64,000 nt of DNA, taken from the NCBI GenBank assembly GCA_934702355.1, contig CAKUXX010000007.1:1-64000 (forward strand), read 5' to 3'. Below the pieces are notes generated by a model. That model saw only the letters and a list, made by a program, of their open reading frames with translations. It was not told where the DNA came from and did no database searches. This DNA comes from an uncultured Methanomassiliicoccales archaeon. GTDB taxonomy: Archaea > Thermoplasmatota > Thermoplasmata > Methanomassiliicoccales > Methanomethylophilaceae. Below, in pieces: positions 35,695 through 43,825 of this stretch; the first letter of the stretch is position 1; every line of letters begins with the position of its first letter. The translations under genes and the position numbers were made by a program.

Positions 35695-37524
35695 ATGGAT
35701 TGCATAAAGAAGAAGGTGAACGAGGAGATCGAGAGGGGCTGGATAGGCACCAACAGGGATTGCGCGTACAACCCGTGCCATTTCGCCGGTCAGGACTGCA
35801 CATTCTGCTACTGCCCTTTCTATCCGTGCAAGGATGAGGACCTGGGCTCTTGGCTCAAGACCAAGGACGGCCGTGAGGTCTGGAACTGCACTGACTGCCT
35901 TCTGATCCACCGCACGGAGGTGTGCCGCTATATCATCAACCGCATGGAGGAGATGGGCGTCAAAGAGGCAACCGATCCTCGCATCAAGGACATCTTCACG
36001 GAGATCGCCGCACGCTTCAAAAAACGCGGGAAAGCGCTGATGGTCGTCGGAGCCACATCCGATGCCGGCAAATCCGTGACTGTAGCTGCCATCTGCCGCA
36101 TTCTGCACAGACACGGACTCCTTGTCGCGCCTTTCAAGAGTCAGAACATGAGCCTGAACTCCAAGGTCACCCGCGGAGGCGCCGAGATCGCCATGATCCA
36201 AACCCTCCAGGCCAAAGCTGCAGGACTCAAGAACCCCGACAGTCACATGAATCCCATCCTCCTGAAGCCCAAGGGAGACACGGTCTCGCAGGTCATGGTC
36301 TGCGGCAAGCCGTTTGCGGACTACGACGTCCCTTCATATTACAACGACTTCGTCCCCGGACCGGGAGTGGAGATCGTCAGGGAGAACATAGACTTCCTTC
36401 TCAAGAGGTACGACTGCGTCGTCATGGAAGGGGCCGGTTCCCCTGCGGAGATCAACATCTACGACAGGGACATCGCCAACATGGGCGCCGCCAAGATAGC
36501 GGGAGCGGATGTCATACTGGTCGTCAACGTCGAGTGGGGCGGTTCTTTCGCCTATGCGCTCGGCACCATCAAGCTCATACCCGAAGAGGACCGCGGAATG
36601 ATCAAAGGCGTCATATTCAACAACATCCGCGGCCGTCTTGACGGTTTCAAATCGGCGATATCGGAATTCGAGAGGGTGTCGGGAGTCCCCGTCCTCGGGG
36701 TGGTACCGCATGCGGACGTCGTCCTTCCGTCGGAGGATTCCGAAGGCCTGAGAGGACTACGCTCCAAGGGAGAGGGCAAGTGCCTCATCGGAGTCGTCAA
36801 ATTCCCGAGGATCGCCAACTTCACAGATCTAGATCCGCTGTTCCTCGACGATGTCTCCGTCGTGTTCGTGGAACAGGCATCCGACCTCGACAACGTGGAT
36901 GCCGTGATCCTCCCGGGAACCAAGAACACGATAAACGACCTCAAATGGATGGATTCCAGAGGGATATCCGACAGGTTGAAGGAGCTCCGCGGCAAGGTAC
37001 CGATACTCGGAATATGCGGAGGATACCAGATGATGGGCGCCACTTTGGAGGATCCCGAAGGCATCGAGGACAGCGTCCCCGGCGCCGTCCTGGAAGGATT
37101 GGGATTCTTCGACAACATCACCACATGGCACGACTACGACAAGAGGATCACCAACGACGCAGGAACCATGCTGGTCGGCGACGGAGGCGAGATCACGGGA
37201 TACGAGCTCCACATGGGGATGACGGAGGTGGGCGAGAAGCCCCTCTTCGAGATCAACAGCAGGGCATCCAAAGACCCTATGCCCGAAGGTTCTGTCAGAG
37301 AGGACGAGATGCTTTTCGGAACATACCTGCACGGCATCCTCGACAGGAAACCGTTCAGAAGGTACTTCCTCTCCTTCATAGAGCACAAAGGGAAGCGTGT
37401 CGACACCACGGTCACAAAGGATTACGATGAGATCATGGAAGAGAACATAGACAAGCTGGCGGACGTCTTCGAACAGAACATGGATGTCGATGCCATCCTC
37501 AGGATGATCGGGGGATCGGAATGA
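35695..37524 (+). CDS. cobQ: adenosylcobyric acid synthase with N-terminal Cys-rich domain
   Basis: Amidates adenosylcobyrinic acid a,c-diamide at four carboxylates in corrinoid synthesis (CobQ/CbiP). It has 609 residues from ATG 35695. Residues 1-90 are a Cys-rich small domain (CAYNPCHFAGQDCTFCYCPFYPCKD...CTDC), a family often found near corrinoid genes. CobQ follows: P-loop VVGATSDAGKSVTVAAICR, KSQNMSLNSKVT, EGAGSPAEIN, and the glutaminase half with the nucleophile Cys in LGICGGYQMMG and the His in GTYLHGILD. A TATA-like TTTTATTT (35657-35664) favours the 35695 start over 35671. It overlaps the next gene by 4 bases. Confidence 0.93.
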   Translation: MDCIKKKVNEEIERGWIGTNRDCAYNPCHFAGQDCTFCYCPFYPCKDEDLGSWLKTKDGREVWNCTDCLLIHRTEVCRYIINRMEEMGVKEATDPRIKDIFTEIAARFKKRGKALMVVGATSDAGKSVTVAAICRILHRHGLLVAPFKSQNMSLNSKVTRGGAEIAMIQTLQAKAAGLKNPDSHMNPILLKPKGDTVSQVMVCGKPFADYDVPSYYNDFVPGPGVEIVRENIDFLLKRYDCVVMEGAGSPAEINIYDRDIANMGAAKIAGADVILVVNVEWGGSFAYALGTIKLIPEEDRGMIKGVIFNNIRGRLDGFKSAISEFERVSGVPVLGVVPHADVVLPSEDSEGLRGLRSKGEGKCLIGVVKFPRIANFTDLDPLFLDDVSVVFVEQASDLDNVDAVILPGTKNTINDLKWMDSRGISDRLKELRGKVPILGICGGYQMMGATLEDPEGIEDSVPGAVLEGLGFFDNITTWHDYDKRITNDAGTMLVGDGGEITGYELHMGMTEVGEKPLFEINSRASKDPMPEGSVREDEMLFGTYLHGILDRKPFRRYFLSFIEHKGKRVDTTVTKDYDEIMEENIDKLADVFEQNMDVDAILRMIGGSE

Positions 37525-38366
37525 GCGGGATCCTGTTCCTCGGAACATCATCCGATGCCGGGAAGACGACGGTATGCGCTGCGATATGCAGGATACTGGC
37601 CGACCGCGGCATGGACCCTGTGCCTTTCAAGGCCCTCAACCTCTCTTTGAACTCATATGCCACAGAGGACGGCGGAGAGATCGGCATCGGACAGGCGTTC
37701 CAGGCCTGGTCCTGCGGACTCGAACCCGAGACGTCGATGAACCCTGTCCTCCTGAAGCCCTCCGGCGGAGGTAAGATACAGCTCGTCCTCAACGGGAAGC
37801 CCGATTCCGACATGACCGCCGACGCTCCTATGGACAGGCCTAGAGCGCTGAAGGTCGCGGTCGAAGCTTACAGGAGACTTGCGTCGGAGCACCGCTTCGT
37901 CGTCTGCGAAGGTTCCGGCTCCCCGGTGGAGATGAACCTCATGGAGACCGACATCGCCAATGTCGGCATGATGAGGGGCCTCGCGGTCCCTTCCGTGCTG
38001 GTCGCGGACATCGAGCGCGGAGGCGTGTTCGCCGCGATATACGGCACCTGGATGCTCATTCCTGACGACGTGCGTCCTCAGCTGAAAGGCTTCATAATCA
38101 ACAGGTTCAGGGGGGATGCAACGATCCTCTCGGACGGCATCGCAAAGGTGGAGGAGCTCACCGGGATGAAATGTCTGGGCGTCATGCCCTATGCGGACCT
38201 CAGGTTCCCCGAGGAGGACTCCCTTTCGAGATCCGAAGGGAGACTGGAAGGCACCGATGCGAAGACCGCCTACATCGACAACATCTGCGAACTGGGTCGC
38301 ATCTTCATCGATGCGGGGCTCGACGTGGACTCCATCATCAGGATGATGGAAGACTCATCCGCCTGA
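37521..38366 (+). CDS. CobQ paralogue lacking the glutaminase domain
   Basis: A 281-residue copy of the ATP-binding half of CobQ. It has GTSSDAGKTTVCAAICR, KALNLSLNSYAT, EGSGSPVEMNLMETDIANVG and ADIERGGVFAAIYGTW, all matching the upstream gene. After VMPYADLRFPEEDSLS, where the upstream CobQ continues into its glutaminase domain, only a short linker follows, and then a tail (NICELGRIFIDAGLDVDSII) that matches the C-terminal tail of CobQ (residues about 585-605). The glutaminase domain thus seems cut out in frame. It may use ammonia or glutaminase from its neighbour, or act on another corrinoid carboxylate. The start overlaps cobQ (ATGA). Confidence 0.85.
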   Translation: MSGILFLGTSSDAGKTTVCAAICRILADRGMDPVPFKALNLSLNSYATEDGGEIGIGQAFQAWSCGLEPETSMNPVLLKPSGGGKIQLVLNGKPDSDMTADAPMDRPRALKVAVEAYRRLASEHRFVVCEGSGSPVEMNLMETDIANVGMMRGLAVPSVLVADIERGGVFAAIYGTWMLIPDDVRPQLKGFIINRFRGDATILSDGIAKVEELTGMKCLGVMPYADLRFPEEDSLSRSEGRLEGTDAKTAYIDNICELGRIFIDAGLDVDSIIRMMEDSSA

Positions 38367-38546
38367 TGCCACCCTGAGGGCGCGGACCTCCGAATCCTCG
38401 GGAGGGACCGTGTCCATCGGGACCGGCCTGCCGCCTATCATGAAAAGGTATGCATCGGGGAACTCCCCCGCGGCGGACATGGACTCGGATATCGTCTCTC
38501 CGAAACCCATCTCGATCCTCCTTCCGCCTACGTCGATAGTTGCCAT
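38355..38546 (-). CDS. small ubiquitin-like (ThiS/MoaD/SAMP-type) protein
   Basis: A 63-residue protein ending VASGG. The beta-grasp pattern is visible: IDVGGRRIEMGFGETISES, then DAYLFMIGGRPVPMDTVPP, where ThiS/MoaD have their conserved second hairpin, and a final strand EVRALRVASGG with the C-terminal Gly-Gly used for adenylation and thiocarboxylate formation. Such proteins carry sulfur for tRNA thiolation or cofactor synthesis, or are conjugated to proteins (SAMPs). ATG 38546 is preceded on this strand by a TATA-like TTATAATAG (about 38578-38586). Its end overlaps the CobQ paralogue's end by 12 bases. A possible sulfur acceptor is the thiolation enzyme at 48010. Confidence 0.85.
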   Translation of the reverse strand: MATIDVGGRRIEMGFGETISESMSAAGEFPDAYLFMIGGRPVPMDTVPPEDSEVRALRVASGG

Positions 38547-38619
38547 GATGTAACACCGTCCCCGGAATAGGGGACATCCTATTATAACACGAGCGCCCAA
38601 TCCGTACCGGGTGAGAGCC

Positions 38620-39504
38620 ATGGACAATGATGATTCTTCCAGAGCACCGCATTTCGTTCCTATGAGGGGATGGTTCTCCGAAGGCAGACCCATCTCCGAA
38701 GACGAGGCGGAGCGCATATCTGCCGAGATGGACATTCCGTTCTGCCGGCCGAACCCGTCTATGAGGGGGTTGGTGTTCCTTATCAGGACCTGGCTTTCCG
38801 GCGTGGAATTTGCCGTGGATGCCCCAGGGATCATCCGGAATCTTGAGCGTTACGACCCCCTGAAGCTTGTCAGAATCCCTTCCAACACACACGACTCCGA
38901 TGCCATTTCCGTCAGGGCATCGGATGTCCACATCGGATACATACCGAGGAGGGACAACCAGATCCTAGCAAGACTGATGGACAGCGGCCAGGACCTCATG
39001 TGCCTCGTAAAGGAGACTGGCGAAGACGGCCGCAGCATCTGCGTTTCGGTCTTCCTCTGGGTGATCTGTCCGACCGCGGTCCGCCACTTCGATGTCGGAT
39101 ACGGGTGCGAGATTCAGGATGTGCCCGTCAGGAAATGCGACATGATATCCGACGATTCAAAAACTGATTCCTTCTGCATATGGCGCAGGGAGTTCAACGA
39201 GATACAGAAATGGCACCTGAGATGGGGGTATAGTCCCAATGGCATGATAGACAAATTCACCATGTCCTTCGAAGACGGCAGATTCTATATCGGCAGCAAT
39301 ATAGCCTATATCACTGTGTTCGTGGTCGAGATCGGCCCCGACGGGGAGAACATCGTCAGATACGACTCGGAGAATGTGCGCTGCGACGATGAGGACATCA
39401 GATACATCCTGGACGACCTGTTCGACAGGATCCTGAGTCCCGCCCTCATCCCTGCAGAGTCCTTCCCCTGCGGAATCGACGGGAACCTGCTCTTCGGTCT
39501 CTGA
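38620..39504 (+). CDS. HIRAN-domain protein
   Basis: A 294-residue protein. Residues about 45-125 form a HIRAN domain: FAVDAPGIIRNLERYDPLKLVRIPSNTHDSDAISV followed by IGYIPRRDNQILARLMDSG. HIRAN domains bind DNA ends or single-stranded DNA in helicases such as HLTF and occur alone in prokaryotes. The C-terminal 150 residues (FCIWRREFNEIQKWHLRWGY, FTMSFEDGRFYIGSNIAYI) match no family I recognise. ATG 38620 with GGGTGAG before it is chosen over GTG 38611. It shares a short AT-rich promoter region with the divergent ubiquitin-like gene. Confidence 0.8.
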   Translation: MDNDDSSRAPHFVPMRGWFSEGRPISEDEAERISAEMDIPFCRPNPSMRGLVFLIRTWLSGVEFAVDAPGIIRNLERYDPLKLVRIPSNTHDSDAISVRASDVHIGYIPRRDNQILARLMDSGQDLMCLVKETGEDGRSICVSVFLWVICPTAVRHFDVGYGCEIQDVPVRKCDMISDDSKTDSFCIWRREFNEIQKWHLRWGYSPNGMIDKFTMSFEDGRFYIGSNIAYITVFVVEIGPDGENIVRYDSENVRCDDEDIRYILDDLFDRILSPALIPAESFPCGIDGNLLFGL

Positions 39505-39678
39505 GCACTGACTTTTCCCGCGTATGCGCGCGATGGCCCTTCCGATAGTTCGTAGCGTTCCGTCGACTTTCCGACGTAGGTTTATTAGCAACGACGCATA
39601 ACCCGACCATTCACCTCCCGGTACCGACGGTCCCGAGGGGTCCGGGTGTGCAGCCCGATCTTCCATGGGGGAAAGAGA

Positions 39679-41031
39679 ATGAACAGCGACTACAGGAAAT
39701 TCATCGAGAAGAAGGCCGAGATGTGCAGGAACATCGACAGCTTCGCACCCGAGCTCTACGGCAAATACGATGTCAAGAAAGGACTCCGCGACGCGAACGG
39801 GAACGGAGTCGTCGTCGGACTCACCACGGTGTCCCAAGTGGACGGTACCGAGATGGTCGACGGCAAGAAGGTCCCCTGCGAAGGAAAGCTGAGGTACCGC
39901 GGCTACGACATCGAGGACCTGACCAACGGGTTCATCAACCAGCGCTACGGATTCGAGGAATGCGCCTACCTCCTTCTCTTCGGGTCGCTGCCCAACGAGG
40001 AACAGCTTGAGGAGTTCAAGCTCCACCTGACCGAGGAGCGCAAGCTCCCCGTCACATTCGTCAGGGACGTTGTGATGAAGGCCGCCAGCAAGGACATCAT
40101 GAACTCCATCGCCAGATGCATCCTGTTCCTCGCCTCTTATGACAAGAAGGCTCTCGACAACAACATCGAGAACGTCCTCAGGCAGTGCATCTACCTGATC
40201 AGTGTATTCCCCATGCTGACCGTGTACAGCTACCATGCCTACAACCACTACATCAACGACGAGAGCATGTACATCCACAGGCCCGACCCGCGCCTGTCCA
40301 CCGCCGAGAACATCCTGAGGATGCTCAGGCCCGACAAATCATACACCTATCTGGAAGCTACCGTCCTCGACCTCGCCCTTGTCCTGCACATGGAGCACGG
40401 AGGAGGTAACAACTCCACATTCACGACCAGGGTCACCACATCCTCCGGATCGGATACTTATGCTGTCATCGCCGCGGCCATGTCCTCCCTGAAGGGACCC
40501 AAGCACGGAGGAGCGAACCTCAAGGTCATGGACATGATGGACAACATCAGGCGCCATGTCAAGCACCCCGACGACGAGAAGGAGATGAAGAAGTACCTCA
40601 ACGAAATCCTCGACAAGAAGGTCTTCGACCACCAGGGGCTCATCTACGGCATGGGACACGCGGTCTACACCATCTCCGATCCGAGGGCCGTCGTCTTCAA
40701 ATCGTTCGTCCAGAAGCTCGCCGCCGAGAAGGGAAGGCTCGACGACTACAAGCTCTACGAGACCGTCGAGAAGCTTGCCCCCGAGCTCATCCTCGCCAAG
40801 CGCCCCAACGCAACCAGCGTGACCGCCAACGTCGACTTCTACAGCGGATTCGTCTACGACATGCTGGACATCCCGAGGGAGCTCTACACCGCCCTCTTCG
40901 CGACCGCGAGGATAGTCGGATGGAGCGCACACAGGATCGAGGAGCTCGTGACATCCAACAAGATCCTCCGTCCCGCATACATCAACATGATGCAGGTCCG
41001 CGACTACATACCCCTCGAGGAGAGGAAGTAA
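39679..41031 (+). CDS. gltA: citrate synthase
   Basis: Condenses acetyl-CoA and oxaloacetate to citrate; in a methanogen with an incomplete TCA route it would feed 2-oxoglutarate and glutamate synthesis. It has 450 residues from ATG 39679, a little longer than thermoplasmatal citrate synthases (about 380) because of an N-terminal extension of about 50. Catalytic residues are visible: His in LHMEHGGGNNSTF, SSLKGPKHGGAN, His in GMGHAVYTISDPRA and Asp in NVDFYSGFVYDML. A 2-methylcitrate synthase role cannot be excluded. TATA-like TTTATTAG lies at about 39580, about 100 bases before the start. Confidence 0.92.
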   Translation: MNSDYRKFIEKKAEMCRNIDSFAPELYGKYDVKKGLRDANGNGVVVGLTTVSQVDGTEMVDGKKVPCEGKLRYRGYDIEDLTNGFINQRYGFEECAYLLLFGSLPNEEQLEEFKLHLTEERKLPVTFVRDVVMKAASKDIMNSIARCILFLASYDKKALDNNIENVLRQCIYLISVFPMLTVYSYHAYNHYINDESMYIHRPDPRLSTAENILRMLRPDKSYTYLEATVLDLALVLHMEHGGGNNSTFTTRVTTSSGSDTYAVIAAAMSSLKGPKHGGANLKVMDMMDNIRRHVKHPDDEKEMKKYLNEILDKKVFDHQGLIYGMGHAVYTISDPRAVVFKSFVQKLAAEKGRLDDYKLYETVEKLAPELILAKRPNATSVTANVDFYSGFVYDMLDIPRELYTALFATARIVGWSAHRIEELVTSNKILRPAYINMMQVRDYIPLEERK

Positions 41032-41080
41032 GGGTAACTCCAAGGGATAGTATCATATCCCACACGGGGATGCGACAGTC

Positions 41081-41539
41081 ATGTTTGGAAGGGTCAGAGA
41101 GAACAAAGTCAGGGCTAACGTCCGCAAAGCCCTGAGGAAACTGGATCTGAAATATCAGACCAGCGACAGCAACGATGTGGTCCTGAGCGCCATGGGCGAT
41201 GACAACCCGATAGGGATGATGATCATGTGCGACTCGGACAACATGACCCTCAACATCTACTGCTACCTGATGTTCGACATCCCCGACGAGGCCCGCAACA
41301 AGCTCATCCCGGAGATCAACACCGTCAACAACACGCTGAACAACGGCGGTTTCTACATGTCCGATGCCGAGCCCAAGATCTACTTCAAGATCGTCCAGAG
41401 CTTCTTCGACCGCGTCCCCTCTTCGAGCACAATAGCGCACCTCATCATGGTCGCATTCAAGACCGTGGATGTGAACGACGGCAAGCTCAAGGGCCTGATC
41501 CCCTCGAGCGCTGTCGTGAAGGACCCCATGTTCAACTGA
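41081..41539 (+). CDS. YbjN-like protein
   Basis: A 152-residue soluble protein with the fold pattern of YbjN (type III secretion chaperone-like). An N-terminal strand pair YQTSDSNDVVLSAMG...IGMMIMCDSDNMTLNIYCYL is followed by helices KLIPEINTVNNTLNNGGFYM and a final strand IYFKIVQSF. It is annotated in many organisms as a putative sensory or regulatory protein; no biochemical role is known. It lies 49 bases after citrate synthase and 9 bases before mptD. Confidence 0.65.
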   Translation: MFGRVRENKVRANVRKALRKLDLKYQTSDSNDVVLSAMGDDNPIGMMIMCDSDNMTLNIYCYLMFDIPDEARNKLIPEINTVNNTLNNGGFYMSDAEPKIYFKIVQSFFDRVPSSSTIAHLIMVAFKTVDVNDGKLKGLIPSSAVVKDPMFN

Positions 41540-41548
41540 GGCGGAAGA

Positions 41549-41926
41549 ATGGACGACAGGGAATCATTGGCAGACTCCAGATTCAAATGCACTGACAGGG
41601 AGCGCGCCTCATTCGAGGCCGGCATCAAGATGGGCACGATCTACCACCAGTTCGTCGGGACCCCGTTCAACAGGGACAACGTCTCCTCCATAGAGAAGCT
41701 CATGGAGGAGGCCGTCTCCGTCCAGCCTTACGTGGAATCTGTGAGCATCAGCATCGACAGATCCGTCTTCTCGGATTCCGACGACAGATACTCCTACCAA
41801 TCCCTCACGGGGAACATGATCGACGCCACGGTGGTCATCTCCCTCAACGGCATCAGGATCAAAGCGGAGATGCGCTTCGACGAGGAGCTCAACTACCCTC
41901 TGATGTTCATATCCGACGTACACTGA
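41549..41926 (+). CDS. mptD: archaeal dihydroneopterin aldolase (MptD, DUF381)
   Basis: A 125-residue enzyme that converts 7,8-dihydroneopterin to 6-hydroxymethyl-7,8-dihydropterin, the precursor of methanopterin or folate-type pterins in archaea. Family signatures run the full length: FKCTDRERASFEAGIKMG, YHQFVGTPF, VQPYVESVSISID, YSYQSLTGNMIDA and a terminal NYPLMFISDVH. The length is typical. A GGCGGAAG leader precedes ATG 41549, and spacing suggests co-transcription with the YbjN-like gene. It indicates that the organism makes its own pterin cofactor, which also fits the formate-THF ligase at 61960. Confidence 0.9.
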   Translation: MDDRESLADSRFKCTDRERASFEAGIKMGTIYHQFVGTPFNRDNVSSIEKLMEEAVSVQPYVESVSISIDRSVFSDSDDRYSYQSLTGNMIDATVVISLNGIRIKAEMRFDEELNYPLMFISDVH

Positions 41927-42061
41927 GCTCCGGACACGGCTCGGCGTACGTCGATCGTCGAACAATTTATCATTCGTTATATTTAAGAATGTCTAAACCA
42001 ACTTTTAAATAGCAATTTGCGTATTATGGTGAAGCCAGCCTTTACGCTGACGTGCGTGTCC

Positions 42062-42607
42062 ATGGTAGCTGATATCAAGATTGGAATCACAGGTTTGCCG
42101 GGTTCCGGCAAGACCTATGCTCTGCTGAGGGTCATTGAAATGCTTCAGACCGATGACCTTCGCATCGGTGGGATGATCGACGAGCCCATCGAGGACGGCA
42201 GGCACAAGGTCGGATTCACAGTCAGAGACCTGGCCACAGGCGAGACCGCTGTCTTCGCCAGTACATCCATCGAAAGCAAGGTCATGGTCGGTAAGATCGG
42301 TGTCGACCTCTCGAAACTCGAGGAGGTCGGGGTCAAAGCCATCCGCGACGCCTGCGAGAACTGCGACATCATCATCATCGACGAGGTCGGCAAGATGGAG
42401 GTCGAGAGCGAGTTGTTCATCGAAGCAGTCAAAGAGGCTCTCGATGTCGACAAGCCCATGATCATCACACTTCACAAGAAATCCAGGAATCCCCTCCTGC
42501 AGGACATAAGGAGAAGGGACGACGTCAGGATCTTGGAAGTCACTCCCACTAACAGGAACATACTTCCGTTCAAGATTGTCAAACTCATGAACGGTGAGAG
42601 CATTTGA
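42062..42607 (+). CDS. THEP1-type nucleoside-triphosphatase
   Basis: A 181-residue P-loop NTPase of COG1618. Walker A is IGITGLPGSGKTYALLRV, Walker B is CDIIIIDEVGKMEVES with the family-typical EVGKME, and the end is THEP1-like (ITLHKKSRNPLLQDIRRRDDVRI). The family hydrolyses nucleoside triphosphates broadly in vitro; the cellular role is unsettled. A TATA box (TTTTAAATAG, 42003-42012) makes a start at 42026 unlikely; ATG 42062 matches the family N-terminus. Its stop overlaps the TTG start of trm1, so the two form an operon, and a link with nucleotide or RNA modification is possible. Confidence 0.88.
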   Translation: MVADIKIGITGLPGSGKTYALLRVIEMLQTDDLRIGGMIDEPIEDGRHKVGFTVRDLATGETAVFASTSIESKVMVGKIGVDLSKLEEVGVKAIRDACENCDIIIIDEVGKMEVESELFIEAVKEALDVDKPMIITLHKKSRNPLLQDIRRRDDVRILEVTPTNRNILPFKIVKLMNGESI

Positions 42608-43719
42608 ATCCGACAGGGGATATCATCCGCGAGGGATCCACGGACATTCTCGTCCCTCACGAGCATTCATCAGGCGGTCCCGGAAAGAAGATGGGCACCG
42701 TTTTCTTCAACGAGCAGATGGCGTTCAACCGCGACGTCAGCGTCATGCTCCTCAGGTCTTTGGAAAGAGACTCCATCACGGTCGCCGATGCCATGTGCGC
42801 CACAGGCTCCAGATCTGTCAGGATCGCCAACGAGGTGCCCAACAGCATCGTCACCGCCAACGACATCAGCCCTTCCGCGATGCCGTTCATCAACGCCAAC
42901 ATAGAGCTGAACAACCTGGACAACTGCACCGCATCGTGCAGGAACATGCATTCCCTGTTCACCGACGAGTCGTTCGACTACGTCGACCTGGACCCGTTCG
43001 GATCCCCCGCACCTTTCATCCAGTCTGCAATACGCGGATGCGGAAGGAAGGGCATCATGGCGATAACCGCCACCGACACCGCCCCTCTGGCCGGTGCGCA
43101 TGCCCAGAAATGCAGGAGGCGCTACCAGTCCGAGCCCATAAGAGGGTTCATGTGTCACGAAGGAGGACTCAGGATCCTCATGTGCACCATCGCCAGGGAG
43201 CTCGCCAAGTTCGACAGGGGGATGACCCCTCTGCTGTCATTCTACGCGGACCACTACTTCCGCACATACGTCCGCATCGACGAAGGCGCACAGGCCGCCG
43301 ACGACACGCTCTCCAAACTCGGATACATGCACTACGACATGGATACTCTGGAGAGGTCCACGTCCCGTCTCCCAGACGACGACCACAGGCTCGGCCCGTT
43401 CTGGCTGGGACCCCTTCACGATCCCTACACCCTGTCGAGGATGTCCGCAGAGGGCATGGCCGACCAGAGGAGATGCGTCAAGTACCTGGACCTCTGGAGG
43501 AACGAGCTGGACGACCAGGTGTTCGTCTACGATATCGCGGAACTCTCGTCGCACATCAAGATGTCCCCTCCGAGGATCGATGACTTCATGGTTTTCCTGA
43601 ACGAGCACGGAAGGGCATCGAAATCCCATGTGTCCCCGACATCGTTCAAGACGGACATACCCCTCGAGGACCTCATACCCCTCTACAGGGAGTTCAGCCC
43701 CGACGCCGGGAAGCAGTGA
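42604..43719 (+). CDS. trm1: tRNA (guanine26-N2)-dimethyltransferase
   Basis: A 371-residue Trm1 that dimethylates G26 of tRNAs with S-adenosylmethionine. It has IREGSTDILVP at the N-terminus, FFNEQMAFNRDVSVM, the SAM region ADAMCATGSRSVRIA, the NPPY-like catalytic DLDPFGSPAPFI, and TATDTAPLAGAHAQKCRRRY. The start is TTG, overlapping the upstream stop (TTGA). The length is normal for archaeal Trm1. Confidence 0.95.
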   Translation: MNPTGDIIREGSTDILVPHEHSSGGPGKKMGTVFFNEQMAFNRDVSVMLLRSLERDSITVADAMCATGSRSVRIANEVPNSIVTANDISPSAMPFINANIELNNLDNCTASCRNMHSLFTDESFDYVDLDPFGSPAPFIQSAIRGCGRKGIMAITATDTAPLAGAHAQKCRRRYQSEPIRGFMCHEGGLRILMCTIARELAKFDRGMTPLLSFYADHYFRTYVRIDEGAQAADDTLSKLGYMHYDMDTLERSTSRLPDDDHRLGPFWLGPLHDPYTLSRMSAEGMADQRRCVKYLDLWRNELDDQVFVYDIAELSSHIKMSPPRIDDFMVFLNEHGRASKSHVSPTSFKTDIPLEDLIPLYREFSPDAGKQ

Positions 43720-43825
43720 GCACCCATTCTCGCTCATCCGCTTCTGCCCGGACCGGAACCCGCCCTTTCCCAGACTCATAACAATTATATTTGCCCAATA
43801 CTAGCCTGGACGCAGGTGCCTAAAA

